Source: Wocania_A sp965224845
GTDB lineage: Bacteria; Bacteroidota; Bacteroidia; Flavobacteriales; Flavobacteriaceae
Reading direction: 5' to 3'
NCBI GenBank assembly: GCA_965224845.1
Contig: CBDDAJ010000036.1
Span: 62,001 to 126,000, forward strand
DNA length: 64,000 nucleotides
Shown here piece by piece: positions 19,139 through 25,964 of this stretch (positions are counted from its first letter, which is position 1; every line of letters begins with the position of its first letter). Position numbers and translations under genes: made by a program. A model generated the notes under the pieces. That model saw only the letters and a list, made by a program, of their open reading frames with translations. It did no database searches and had not been told where the DNA came from.

Positions 19139-19582
19139 TAATGCTAAAACATAACCATAATGAATGCCTTCATGGGCTAATATAAATTGTAAAGCATCAT
19201 CAATATTAGTTAATGTATTACCCGTTGTAGAAACAGTATACGCATTATATGTTTTAAAAACACCTTTACTATAATCGGCCTCTGTTTTTGCTATTGTAGA
19301 AAACAATAACCCTTTTATTTCATTAACATCTTCTTGAGTTACATCGCTTTCTGGTTTGGTATCTTTCCTGTACTTATTAATCATCTCATCTGAAAGTGTA
19401 GATGATAACCCCGACAGTTTATAGGCCAGTAATTGTTCTGAAACCACAACATGAGCAATATTCCAGATGATATTGTTATTAAAATCTTTTGGTATTTTGT
19501 TTAAATCTTCTAAAGACGTTTCTTCAATTATTTTACTAAAAATTACTCGGATATGATGTATAACCTGGAATGTAAAATCCAT
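19118..19582 (-). CDS. DinB-family protein
   Basis: The 154-residue protein fits the DinB/YfiT four-helix bundle: MDFTFQVIHHIRVIFSKI, WNIAHVVVSEQLLAYKLSGL with the first metal-binding His, and LAHEGIHYGYVLALLKAIK with the second and third His of the putative metal triad. DinB proteins include thiol transferases and damage-inducible proteins; the substrate is unknown here. The 3' end overlaps the convergent lipoprotein gene by 21 bp. Confidence 0.82.
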   Translation of the reverse strand: MDFTFQVIHHIRVIFSKIIEETSLEDLNKIPKDFNNNIIWNIAHVVVSEQLLAYKLSGLSSTLSDEMINKYRKDTKPESDVTQEDVNEIKGLLFSTIAKTEADYSKGVFKTYNAYTVSTTGNTLTNIDDALQFILAHEGIHYGYVLALLKAIKS

Positions 19583-19785
19583 ATGATTTATTTTTTCGAT
19601 AAATATAGTATTTATGATATAATTGCCTTTATTTGTTGTTGAAATTTTTTAGATTACCTTCTTCAAGGAAATGACAAATTAAATAACTTATGAAAGCCCA
19701 TAATGGGCATTAAATTAGGCAATGGGCAATACCCACTGAAATAATTAAATAACTGAAAAACATATTGTTACAAAAATTCAAATAG

Positions 19786-20142
19786 ATGAAAAAAGTATAT
19801 TATTTAAAGACCTGCAGTACCTGCATTAGAATTTTAAAGGATCTAAACCTGTCTTCTGAATTTATTTTACAGGATATTAAAACCGAAGATATTACGGTTA
19901 AACAACTGGAACAAATGGAAGCTTTAGCAGGCAGCTATGAAGCGCTTTTTAGTAAACGTGCTAAGCGCTACAAAGAAATGGATTTAAAAAACCAACAATT
20001 GCAAGAGCGCGATTACAAACACTATATTTTAGAGCACTATACTTTTTTAAGCAGACCCGTAATTATTATTGACGATGCCATTTTTATTGGCAATTCTAAA
20101 AACAATATTGAAGCTGTTAAATTAGCGCTTTCAAAAAGTTGA
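19786..20142 (+). CDS. ArsC/Spx/MgsR-family thioredoxin-fold protein
   Basis: The 118-residue product has the family start KKVYYLKTCSTCIRIL with a CxxC (Cys10, Cys13), and the conserved FLSRPVIIIDD segment near residue 85-95 that carries the cis-Pro. The length is that of YffB/Spx-like proteins. It could be a glutaredoxin-like arsenate reductase or a redox-sensing Spx homologue; the classic ArsC catalytic HxCxTSR pattern is not present, which argues against a true arsenate reductase. It is 3 bp upstream of the unusual PLP enzyme, so the pair is cotranscribed. Confidence 0.75.
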   Translation: MKKVYYLKTCSTCIRILKDLNLSSEFILQDIKTEDITVKQLEQMEALAGSYEALFSKRAKRYKEMDLKNQQLQERDYKHYILEHYTFLSRPVIIIDDAIFIGNSKNNIEAVKLALSKS

Positions 20143-20145
20143 ATT

Positions 20146-21987
20146 ATGAAAAACAATAATGTGCTAAATTATATTAAAGATGTATTAGAACACATGCCGT
20201 CTGACTGGCTGAACCTAACAACACATCGACTGGATATTTATGATGAAACATTAGCCAAAACTCAATTCTTAGATCAGTTTGAACTCTTATTCAAAGCCAA
20301 CAACTCTAAGACGTCGGCTCTAAGTAAATTACCCACCGCCTACGACTATATTCGATTAGGCCATCCTTTATCTTGTATACTAGAATGGGGAATTGCCAGC
20401 TTAAACAAGCTAAAACCAGAAAATGTAATCAGCTTTTCTTCAAAGACCATACCCATTCTAGCCATTCTAAGAAAAAATTTACTTGACAACAAAAGCACAC
20501 AAATTATCTATACAGGCGAATTACCTGTTTTTTTTGATGCAGAGTTACTAAAAAACATTTATGGTTATGATTTTGATCTAAAGCGTATTGAAAAAACGGA
20601 TGAGATTTCTCAGTTTAACGGCAGTACCATTTTTATATCGCAACAAAATAAGATCAGCAATATTAACCTCTATCCGAATATTGATTTTTTCATTAGTAAT
20701 TACTCACAGCTTGGGAGTATTTTGTTAGTAAATGGCGAACAGAACAAAAGTTATATCTCAGAAATTCAACATGTTAGAAGAAGAGAAACCATTGCGATGA
20801 CGCCAGATAATTGTTTGATGGCCTTAAAATCTCTAACCCAGCAGTCTCCTTTTGATATTGATAATAATGCAGAAACCGGCAAAACGATTGTTTTAGACTC
20901 AATTGCAGCCATTACCGGTACCACTACAAAGCCACTAGTTGGTTCTAGTGGACTATCTATTCAATACGCGATTATGATGGGGCTCGTACACGATGCATTA
21001 GAAAATCATAAAGGTAAGGCTATCAAATTTATTGTGCCTCCAAATTGTTATGGCGGAACTAATGACCAAGCAAGGCGAGTTGCTGCATGCATAGATAATG
21101 TTGAAGTGGTAGATTTACTAGTTGATGGTAATAATAATATGGTGAGTAGTATTGATACCATTTTAGATAAAATTGCTAACGAAGATGCTATCCCATACAT
21201 CATTGCCGAAATACCAACAAACCCCAGAGTTGAGGTTCCTAATCTTGTAGAACTAAAAGCAGCTTTAGCTAAAGAACGTAAAACGGCTACTGGTAAAATT
21301 GCGATAGACCCTGTTTTTATTTTAGATCAAACATTTTGTCCTAATGTGCTCTTTTTAGGTGAAGGTGAGATCCTCTCTACGGTTAGAGCTATTTCATATG
21401 TTAGCGGATCAAAATTCCCTAGTGGCGGGAAATGTACGGCTGGCTACTGTGTAGGAAATAAAAAAACGGAAGCTTTAATAAAAAAAATAGAAAAGCATCT
21501 TATGCTTTGTGATAATAAGGCCACTAACCTTCAAATTGAGATATTGGCAAAACAGCTACCGTCTATGAATCAAAGAATACATGATGCCTATAAAAATACT
21601 CGTGAATTTGTAAATTTTATCAATGAAACCTTACCAGAAGCGAAAATAAATTTTGTATCGCCAGCATTGGCAAAACAAGGATTTACTCCCTCTGTATTTT
21701 CATTAGATCTGCCCACTAAAGGTAATACTACCGAAGAAAAAGAAACTTATAAAAGAGCGTTGAATCTTAAATTAATAAATTTAATGATTACCAAAATTCC
21801 TAATGAAAGCAAATACTGTGTAAGCTATGGGCAGTTACGTGGATGTTATTGGACCATACCGGCAACCTCTACCCAGGGGACCACTAAAGAAGATGATAAA
21901 GATTATATTGCGCGTGTAGCTCTTTCACCTAATCTGGATCTTGAGCTTCATAAAAAAATCTTTTTAGATTTTGTTGGAACAATTTGA
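20146..21987 (+). CDS. Divergent, N-terminally extended Cys/Met-type PLP enzyme
   Basis: The C-terminal part (about 250-613) is a cystathionine-synthase-like PLP fold: SSGLSIQYAIMMGLVHDA, VPPNCYGGTNDQARRVA (counterpart of NDLYGGS), IAEIPTNPRVEVPNL (counterpart of ETPTNP) and SGSKFPSGGKCTAGYC, in which Lys423 should bind PLP. About 250 residues precede it, compared with almost none in normal family members, and look like a degenerate second domain (YDYIRLGHPLSCILEWGIAS). It follows the ArsC/Spx-like gene by 3 bp. It is probably a transsulfuration or other sulfur amino acid enzyme with unknown substrate. A strong hairpin at 22021-22052 ends the transcript. Confidence 0.75.
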   Translation: MKNNNVLNYIKDVLEHMPSDWLNLTTHRLDIYDETLAKTQFLDQFELLFKANNSKTSALSKLPTAYDYIRLGHPLSCILEWGIASLNKLKPENVISFSSKTIPILAILRKNLLDNKSTQIIYTGELPVFFDAELLKNIYGYDFDLKRIEKTDEISQFNGSTIFISQQNKISNINLYPNIDFFISNYSQLGSILLVNGEQNKSYISEIQHVRRRETIAMTPDNCLMALKSLTQQSPFDIDNNAETGKTIVLDSIAAITGTTTKPLVGSSGLSIQYAIMMGLVHDALENHKGKAIKFIVPPNCYGGTNDQARRVAACIDNVEVVDLLVDGNNNMVSSIDTILDKIANEDAIPYIIAEIPTNPRVEVPNLVELKAALAKERKTATGKIAIDPVFILDQTFCPNVLFLGEGEILSTVRAISYVSGSKFPSGGKCTAGYCVGNKKTEALIKKIEKHLMLCDNKATNLQIEILAKQLPSMNQRIHDAYKNTREFVNFINETLPEAKINFVSPALAKQGFTPSVFSLDLPTKGNTTEEKETYKRALNLKLINLMITKIPNESKYCVSYGQLRGCYWTIPATSTQGTTKEDDKDYIARVALSPNLDLELHKKIFLDFVGTI

Positions 21988-22020
21988 AAATTAATCTGAT
22001 ATTATTTATAACCTTAAATA

Positions 22021-22103
22021 CAAAAGCTATGATTTATATGTCATAGCTTTTGTTTGTTTTGCTTACTCAATATGGCACCCGACACAGTCGAGCGCTAGCG
22101 GGG
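22021..22103. repeat. R1 repeat copy D: hairpin plus GGCACCCG box
   Basis: CAAAAGCTATGA (22021-22032) pairs perfectly with TCATAGCTTTTG (22041-22052) and is followed by a T-rich tract, so it can terminate the PLP gene on the plus strand. The R1 box GGCACCCGACACAGTCGAGC begins at 22074 and runs into GCTAGCGGGG, ending 22103. This is the distal border of the Rhs cassette array; other copies are at 22438-22486/23897-23935, 24508-24630 and 27370-27418/28829-28865. Its stem sequence differs from the others while keeping complementarity. Confidence 0.75.
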
Positions 22104-22121
22104 TTCAATTTTTGATATCAA

Positions 22122-22367
22122 CTAATTTGGACGGTGACCGTTAAGACTATCTTTATTTACCATATTAATACTATCTAATTTTACTTTAATAGAGTCTACT
22201 ATATTAATATTTTTCTTCTTCAAATCAGACTTAATTTCCTGAACAGCTTCAATTGTTTTAACTGAAGCTTTTCCAAACCCAACACTTGCATTATAATAAA
22301 AAAATGCTGTTGCTATTAACAATAAAACAAATAGCGATATTAATATAATTTTATTTTTTTTCATCAT
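22122..22367 (-). CDS. Small membrane-anchored protein in the Rhs cassette array
   Basis: The 81-residue protein has a basic start (MMKKNK), one membrane segment (IILISLFVLLLIATAFFYY) and a charged C-terminal part (VKTIEAVQEIKSDLKKKNIN). I do not recognise a family. Its start codon directly abuts an Rhs-core fragment (22368-22425), as expected of a gene carried at the tip end of a displaced Rhs cassette. It could be an immunity protein whose toxin has been lost, or an unrelated passenger. Confidence 0.55.
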   Translation of the reverse strand: MMKKNKIILISLFVLLLIATAFFYYNASVGFGKASVKTIEAVQEIKSDLKKKNINIVDSIKVKLDSINMVNKDSLNGHRPN

Positions 22368-22486
22368 GCTTACTATTTTTTTAAGCTTAACACCAGTGGC
22401 ATCGTAAATATGAGAAATATTATAACTATATGAAATACAAAAGCTACTCTAGTTTTTAGAATAGCTTTTGTTTATTTTGCTTACTC
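22368..22486 (-). repeat. R1 repeat copy A, part 1: Rhs-core remnant and hairpin
   Basis: On the minus strand, 22425-22368 encodes SYNISHIYDATGVKLKKIVS, a piece of Rhs core homologous to KYIYDATGIKLRKLV in the large rhs gene; it stops exactly at the ATG of the 81-residue gene. Before it stands the R1 hairpin: CAAAAGCTACTCT (22438-22450) and AGAATAGCTTTTG (22458-22470). The single non-Watson-Crick position is C-A on plus but U-G on minus, so the minus-strand RNA is the better fold. CTC at 22484-22486 is the target-site duplication of the IS that interrupts the repeat. Confidence 0.75.
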
Positions 22487-22525
22487 TGTCTTGTCCTGAA
22501 ATAGGTTTACACAAAAGTGTAACAA

Positions 22526-22903
22526 ATGGAAAGATATACTAAGACATCTTCATCAAAATTTCAAAATAGATATAGTGAAGAGTTCAAACAATTTTTATGT
22601 AATGAATTTCTAACGGGAACTGCAACTAGAAAATCAATCGAAAAGAAGTATAATATAGGTAATAACCAATTGACTGTTTGGTTAAAGAAATTAGGATATG
22701 ACTATTCAAAACCCAGTATTGTACCTTTGCCCTCAATGGCAAATCAACCGGACAAATTATCAAATAAAGAAAAAAACTCTTTATCTCAATTAGAGAAGGA
22801 ACTTGTAGAAGCTCGATTATTAGCTGAAACTTATAGGAAAATGATTGAAATTGCAGAGAATGAATTTAAAATAAAGATTGTAAAAAAGTCCAATACCAAG
22901 TAA
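22526..22903 (+). CDS. IS3-family transposase OrfA (helix-turn-helix), copy A
   Basis: The 125-residue protein has the IS3 OrfA layout: a helix-turn-helix for end recognition (about 15-60: YSEEFKQFLCNEFLTGTATR, KKYNIGNNQLTVWLKKLGYD) and a C-terminal leucine-zipper-like helix (SQLEKELVEARLLAETYRKM). It ends in VKKSNTK just after the slip site at 22882-22888. Alone it probably binds the ends and limits transposition; frameshifting joins it to OrfB. Confidence 0.9.
   Translation: MERYTKTSSSKFQNRYSEEFKQFLCNEFLTGTATRKSIEKKYNIGNNQLTVWLKKLGYDYSKPSIVPLPSMANQPDKLSNKEKNSLSQLEKELVEARLLAETYRKMIEIAENEFKIKIVKKSNTK
22882..22888 (+). other. Programmed -1 frameshift site A AAA AAG (IS copy A)
   Basis: The heptamer A AAA AAG is in the correct phase in orfA (GTA AAA AAG). 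After a -1 slip the frame reads V-Q-Y-Q-V-I-Q-E and enters the orfB ATG at 22912 without a stop, so an OrfAB fusion transposase is predicted. The equivalent site in copy B is 27814-27820. Confidence 0.8.
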
Positions 22904-22911
22904 TCCAAGAG

Positions 22912-23823
22912 ATGAAAAACCTATATCCAAAGGTAAGCTTAGGCAGGTTCTGCCGATTACTTGGTGTTACCCGTCAAGCATATTATCAACATTTTTGGTA
23001 TCGTGAACAATTATCTTTTGAAGAAGATTTAATTGTGTCCGAAGTACATAAGATTAGAAAAAATCATCGCCATATGGGAGGCAGAAAACTATATGAACTA
23101 TTACAACCATTTTTATTAGCACATCAAATAAAAATGGGAAGAGATCGGCTATTCGATATTTTATCAGCTAATTATCTTTTGGTTAGACGTAAAAAGAAAC
23201 AAACAATAACTACAAATTCTTTCCATAGGTTTAAGAAATATTCAAACCTGATTAAGAAGTTTATTCCTGATAAACCAAATCAATTATGGGTAAGTGATAT
23301 CACATATTGGAAAATCGAAACTGGTTTTGTTTATATTAGTTTTATAACAGATGCTTATTCTAGAAAAATTGTCGGTTATCATTTAGCTGATAGTTTAATG
23401 ACCTCAGAGACAATCAAAGCATTACAGATGGCAATATTCAATCTACCAGAAGGCTTAATAGATAAGTCTAAATTGATACATCATTCAGATAGAGGAACTC
23501 AGTATTGTAGTAACGAATATGTAAAATTGTTGCAAACCAATAACATTGAAATTAGTATGGCTGAAAACGGTGACCCGCTAGAAAATGCAATTGCAGAACG
23601 GGTTAATGGAATTATTAAGGAAGAATATCTCAACGATTATCAATTAGAGAATATAAAAACAGCTAAAGAATTACTTGATACTGTTGTTAATCTATATAAT
23701 AATGAAAGACCACATATGAGCATAGGTAATCTTACTCCTAATCAAGTACATCAAAACAATATAAAAATCGAAAAACTATGGAAAAATTATTATCTAAAAA
23801 GCCCTATTATTGTAAACCGATAA
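22912..23823 (+). CDS. IS3-family transposase OrfB (DDE integrase), copy A
   Basis: The 303-residue product has an HTH_21-like N-terminus (HRHMGGRKLYELLQP) and an rve integrase core with the DDE triad: Asp129 (WVSDITYW), Asp193 (HHSDRGTQYCS) and Glu229 (LENAIAERVNG), with exactly 35 residues between the last two as in IS3. NNERPHMSIGNLTPNQVH is the usual C-terminal signature. All three catalytic residues are intact, so the element looks active. It lies 8 bp after the orfA stop in the -1 frame. Confidence 0.95.
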   Translation: MKNLYPKVSLGRFCRLLGVTRQAYYQHFWYREQLSFEEDLIVSEVHKIRKNHRHMGGRKLYELLQPFLLAHQIKMGRDRLFDILSANYLLVRRKKKQTITTNSFHRFKKYSNLIKKFIPDKPNQLWVSDITYWKIETGFVYISFITDAYSRKIVGYHLADSLMTSETIKALQMAIFNLPEGLIDKSKLIHHSDRGTQYCSNEYVKLLQTNNIEISMAENGDPLENAIAERVNGIIKEEYLNDYQLENIKTAKELLDTVVNLYNNERPHMSIGNLTPNQVHQNNIKIEKLWKNYYLKSPIIVNR

Positions 23824-23896
23824 TAGGACTAAGAATGAATTGTAAACCTATTTTAGGATTAATGTAAAACATGTAAACTTTTTTTAGGACGAGACA

Positions 23897-23935
23897 CTCA
23901 TAACGGCACCCGTCACAGACGAGCGCTAGCGGGGG
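23897..23935. repeat. R1 repeat copy A, part 2 (beyond the IS)
   Basis: After the CTC duplication the repeat resumes with ATAACGGCACCCGTCACAGA and CGAGCGCTAGCGGGGG. Compared with copies C and D the inner stem reads CGTC-ACA-GACG instead of CGAC-ACA-GTCG, a two-sided change that keeps pairing. Confidence 0.75.
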
Positions 23936-23972
23936 ATGACCAGTTATCCACTAATTTAATCCGTTACCACCC

Positions 23973-24485
23973 CTAATAGTTAATTAATTTAGAGGTCATA
24001 TAACTTACTAAAGCTTTATCTAAGGGGTTTGGTTTTACAATTAAAGACAAACATGTTTCTCCATACTTCGAACCATTTGAATCTCTCATTACAAAATAAA
24101 ACATATTTCCTTTAGCTTCTTCATAACCTTCTTTAAAGTAGTCTGATTCAAAACCTATAAAATCACTATGGTAATTGCTTTTGTCAAAAGATTTTAAGAG
24201 AATCTTGTTTGGTTTTTTTATTTTGTTAGAAGAAACAATATTGATTTCATCTCCTTTTAATTCAACAATTATTTCATTTACATCACTCTCCTTTTTAGAT
24301 ATCAACAAATAAAATGTATTAGATATTGAAAATAGCAAGTAAGGTGTATCTGTATCCTTAATCACCTTTTTAGATATTAAACTTGCCTTATTCCTACTTT
24401 CAAGTTCGTATTTATTTAATTTTTGTGCAGAACAAGAATTGCAAACAACTAAAAAAGCCAGAATAAGAATTTTTGAATACTTCAT
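23973..24485 (-). CDS. Exported protein of unknown function, orphan cassette gene
   Basis: The 170-residue protein starts with a signal (MKYSKILILAFLVVCNSCSAQ) whose CNSC region is compatible with a lipobox. The mature part is beta-rich with no family I recognise (TPYLLFSISNTFYLLISKKE, EIIVELKGDEINIVSSNKI, NMFYFVMRDSNGSKYGE). It lies between R1 copies C and A on the same strand as the Rhs genes, where displaced immunity genes are expected. An immunity role is inferred from position only. Confidence 0.6.
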   Translation of the reverse strand: MKYSKILILAFLVVCNSCSAQKLNKYELESRNKASLISKKVIKDTDTPYLLFSISNTFYLLISKKESDVNEIIVELKGDEINIVSSNKIKKPNKILLKSFDKSNYHSDFIGFESDYFKEGYEEAKGNMFYFVMRDSNGSKYGETCLSLIVKPNPLDKALVSYMTSKLINY

Positions 24486-24507
24486 AATTTTAATTTCTAA
24501 TTAATGG

Positions 24508-24630
24508 CGCATCGTAAATGTAAGAAATATTATAACTATATGAAATACAAAAGCTACTCTAGTTTTTAGAATAGCTTTTGTTTATTTTGCCTACTCATAA
24601 CGGCACCCGACACAGTCGAGCGCTAGCAGG
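24508..24630 (-). repeat. R1 repeat copy C, uninterrupted
   Basis: This is the intact reference copy. On the minus strand it reads CCTGCTAGCGCTCGACTGTG, then a hairpin (minus strand CAAAAGCTATTCT / AGAGTAGCTTTTG, plus coordinates 24548-24580), then a short Rhs-core remnant encoding SYNISYIYDA (24535-24508), after which homology stops 22 bp before the ATG of the gene at 24485. The undisturbed CTC at 24594-24596 is the exact site used by both IS copies in the other R1 repeats. Confidence 0.78.
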
Positions 24631-24736
24631 TGAAACATAAGATTATTAAACAATAAGTGTTTAAAACTCTTTCTATAAACTCAATAAATAATCATTGAAG
24701 TTTCTTAATTTAGTGTGGAATTAATACAATGGAATA

Positions 24737-24901
24737 ATGGCAAAACAAAAAAACTCAAATAGTAATTCAAATAGCAATTCTGGAAATAAAAATTCTAGTA
24801 CTGGTTCTTCTACCTATAACTCCAATATCACTCGTACAGGGGCAGAATCAACTAAAGGTTCTGGTAGCGGTAATAGACCATCTAAAACAGATAAAAATTA
24901 A
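24737..24901 (+). CDS. 54-residue Ser/Asn/Gly-rich small protein
   Basis: An ATG at 24737 opens a 54-codon frame starting MAKQKNSNSNSNSNSG and ending NRPSKTDKN. The composition is strongly biased (Ser, Asn, Gly, Thr, Lys) and predicts disorder; there is no signal peptide. It runs opposite to the cassette genes and overlaps the end of the convergent membrane-protein gene by 20 bp. Codon choice for serine is mixed, which argues against a simple expanded DNA repeat. Function unknown. Confidence 0.45.
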   Translation: MAKQKNSNSNSNSNSGNKNSSTGSSTYNSNITRTGAESTKGSGSGNRPSKTDKN

Positions 24902-25382
24902 ACACTGTTAGTAAAACTAAACCTAAAAACATTAGTGATATAGAGACATAATTTAGTCTCTTCGTCCAAGTGTTTAAGTCTTGTATTTTATTATCTATGT
25001 TTTTGTGTTGACAGTCGTCTATTTTTTCTCCTTCCATTTTTTCTAACTCCTCTAAAATATATTTCTCTTCATTATTATTTGCACTATATCCAGTCATTTG
25101 AGAGATAAAATTTGATGCAATAGCTATTAAAAATGAAAGACCAGAGAATAGTAATAAATTAGGTTGGTCGATAGAAATATCTCCTGTTTTAAATTCTCTT
25201 AAGGTTTCAAAAATAATATATAATCCAGCTCCACATATTGAAATAATTAACAAGTCCATTCTTCTTGTAGAATAGTTAGTTCTATCTCTTGTGTTTGTTA
25301 GATATTCTTTCCACTTATTATACTTAAGTTCTTTCTTCCCTTTCATAGTATCTAAGATAGTAATTAAATTACTAAAATTCAT
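24882..25382 (-). CDS. Membrane protein of unknown function in the Rhs cassette array
   Basis: The 166-residue product has two adjacent membrane segments (LLIISICGAGLYIIFETL at about 45-62, LLLFSGLSFLIAIASNFI at about 76-93), a charged loop with EEKYILEELEKMEGEKIDD, and a third segment at the C-terminus (LNYVSISLMFLGLVLLTVF). An alternative start is Met13. It lies between R2-a and R1 copy C in the array. It may be a membrane immunity protein or part of a small two-gene unit with the overlapping 54-residue frame on the other strand; I do not recognise it. Confidence 0.6.
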   Translation of the reverse strand: MNFSNLITILDTMKGKKELKYNKWKEYLTNTRDRTNYSTRRMDLLIISICGAGLYIIFETLREFKTGDISIDQPNLLLFSGLSFLIAIASNFISQMTGYSANNNEEKYILEELEKMEGEKIDDCQHKNIDNKIQDLNTWTKRLNYVSISLMFLGLVLLTVFNFYLF

Positions 25383-25481
25383 ACATAATACTCACTCTAA
25401 CTTTTCAACACTTGAAAAACTATTTTACTATTTCGAATAAAAAAATATAAAATCAACAATCAAATTCATCGACTATACAAA

Positions 25482-25626
25482 AACAAAAAACGAGCGCACA
25501 TATTGTACACTCGTTTCTTTTCTTAGTTTAAATATTATACAGTTTATTATTTACTTACTTTATTTCATTACCATATCATTTTATGGTGTGTGTGGATATG
25601 GAATGGATTATTTATGCGTTTGGGTT
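25482..25626 (-). repeat. R2 repeat copy a: cassette-end terminator
   Basis: This ~145-bp block is closely similar to 28981-29128. Each copy lies directly downstream of an immunity gene. On the minus strand it contains ACGAGTGTAC-AATAT-GTGCGCTCGT followed by six T, a 10-bp stem with two U-G pairs and a T-run, hence a terminator; on the plus strand the same positions are C-A mismatches. The remaining ~110 bp, also conserved, includes GTGTGTGGATATGGAATGGA just before the immunity-gene stop. Confidence 0.75.
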
Positions 25627-25628
25627 CT

Positions 25629-25964
25629 CTATTTACATTTCTCTATTCCTAAAATCTTATATAAATTTCTTTTCGAAATAAATACTTCTTTGTTTTTAAC
25701 AAACAAATCTTCATCAATATAGAAAACAAGAGTGTCTTCTTCTTTGATAGCCTTTATGCTATAAGTAGTATTATATTTTAAATAAACATCATTGAGTTTA
25801 GAGTTTTTAATCGCTCTCTCAAATTGATTAATTGTCTTTTCATCATCAATTCTTTTTTGAAAAGTATCACACCCATAAATTTCAAGTGCTATAAATTCAT
25901 TTTTAATATAATTATTACAATTAGAAAATAGAAATACAATTAGTAATGTTAAATATAGTCTCAT
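25629..25964 (-). CDS. Putative lipoprotein immunity protein for the orphan Rhs tip
   Basis: The 111-residue protein has a short lipoprotein signal (LTLLIVFLFSNCNN, Cys in the lipobox) and a small soluble domain (FIALEIYGCDTFQKRIDDE, TYSIKAIKEEDTLVFYIDED). It starts immediately after the stop of the orphan toxin tip gene, with no gap, and is followed by the R2 terminator. Gene order toxin tip-immunity-R2 matches the main locus. I know no family; immunity is inferred from position, and the lipid anchor implies protection in the periplasm or at the membrane. Confidence 0.6.
   Translation of the reverse strand: MRLYLTLLIVFLFSNCNNYIKNEFIALEIYGCDTFQKRIDDEKTINQFERAIKNSKLNDVYLKYNTTYSIKAIKEEDTLVFYIDEDLFVKNKEVFISKRNLYKILGIEKCK

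Larger units (their letters stand above)
22487..23896 (+). mobile_element. IS3-family insertion sequence, copy A (1,410 bp)
   Basis: The ends are imperfect inverted repeats of about 26 bp: left TGTCTTGTCCTGAAATAGG, right (reverse complement) TGTCTCGTCCTAAAAAAAG, both followed by GTTTACA or close to it. A 3-bp CTC duplication flanks the element (22484-22486 and 23897-23899); the uninterrupted R1 copy C has a single CTC at 24594-24596, which confirms the boundaries. It carries orfA, an A AAA AAG slip site and orfB. A second copy, identical as far as I can read, is at 27419-28828. Confidence 0.95.
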
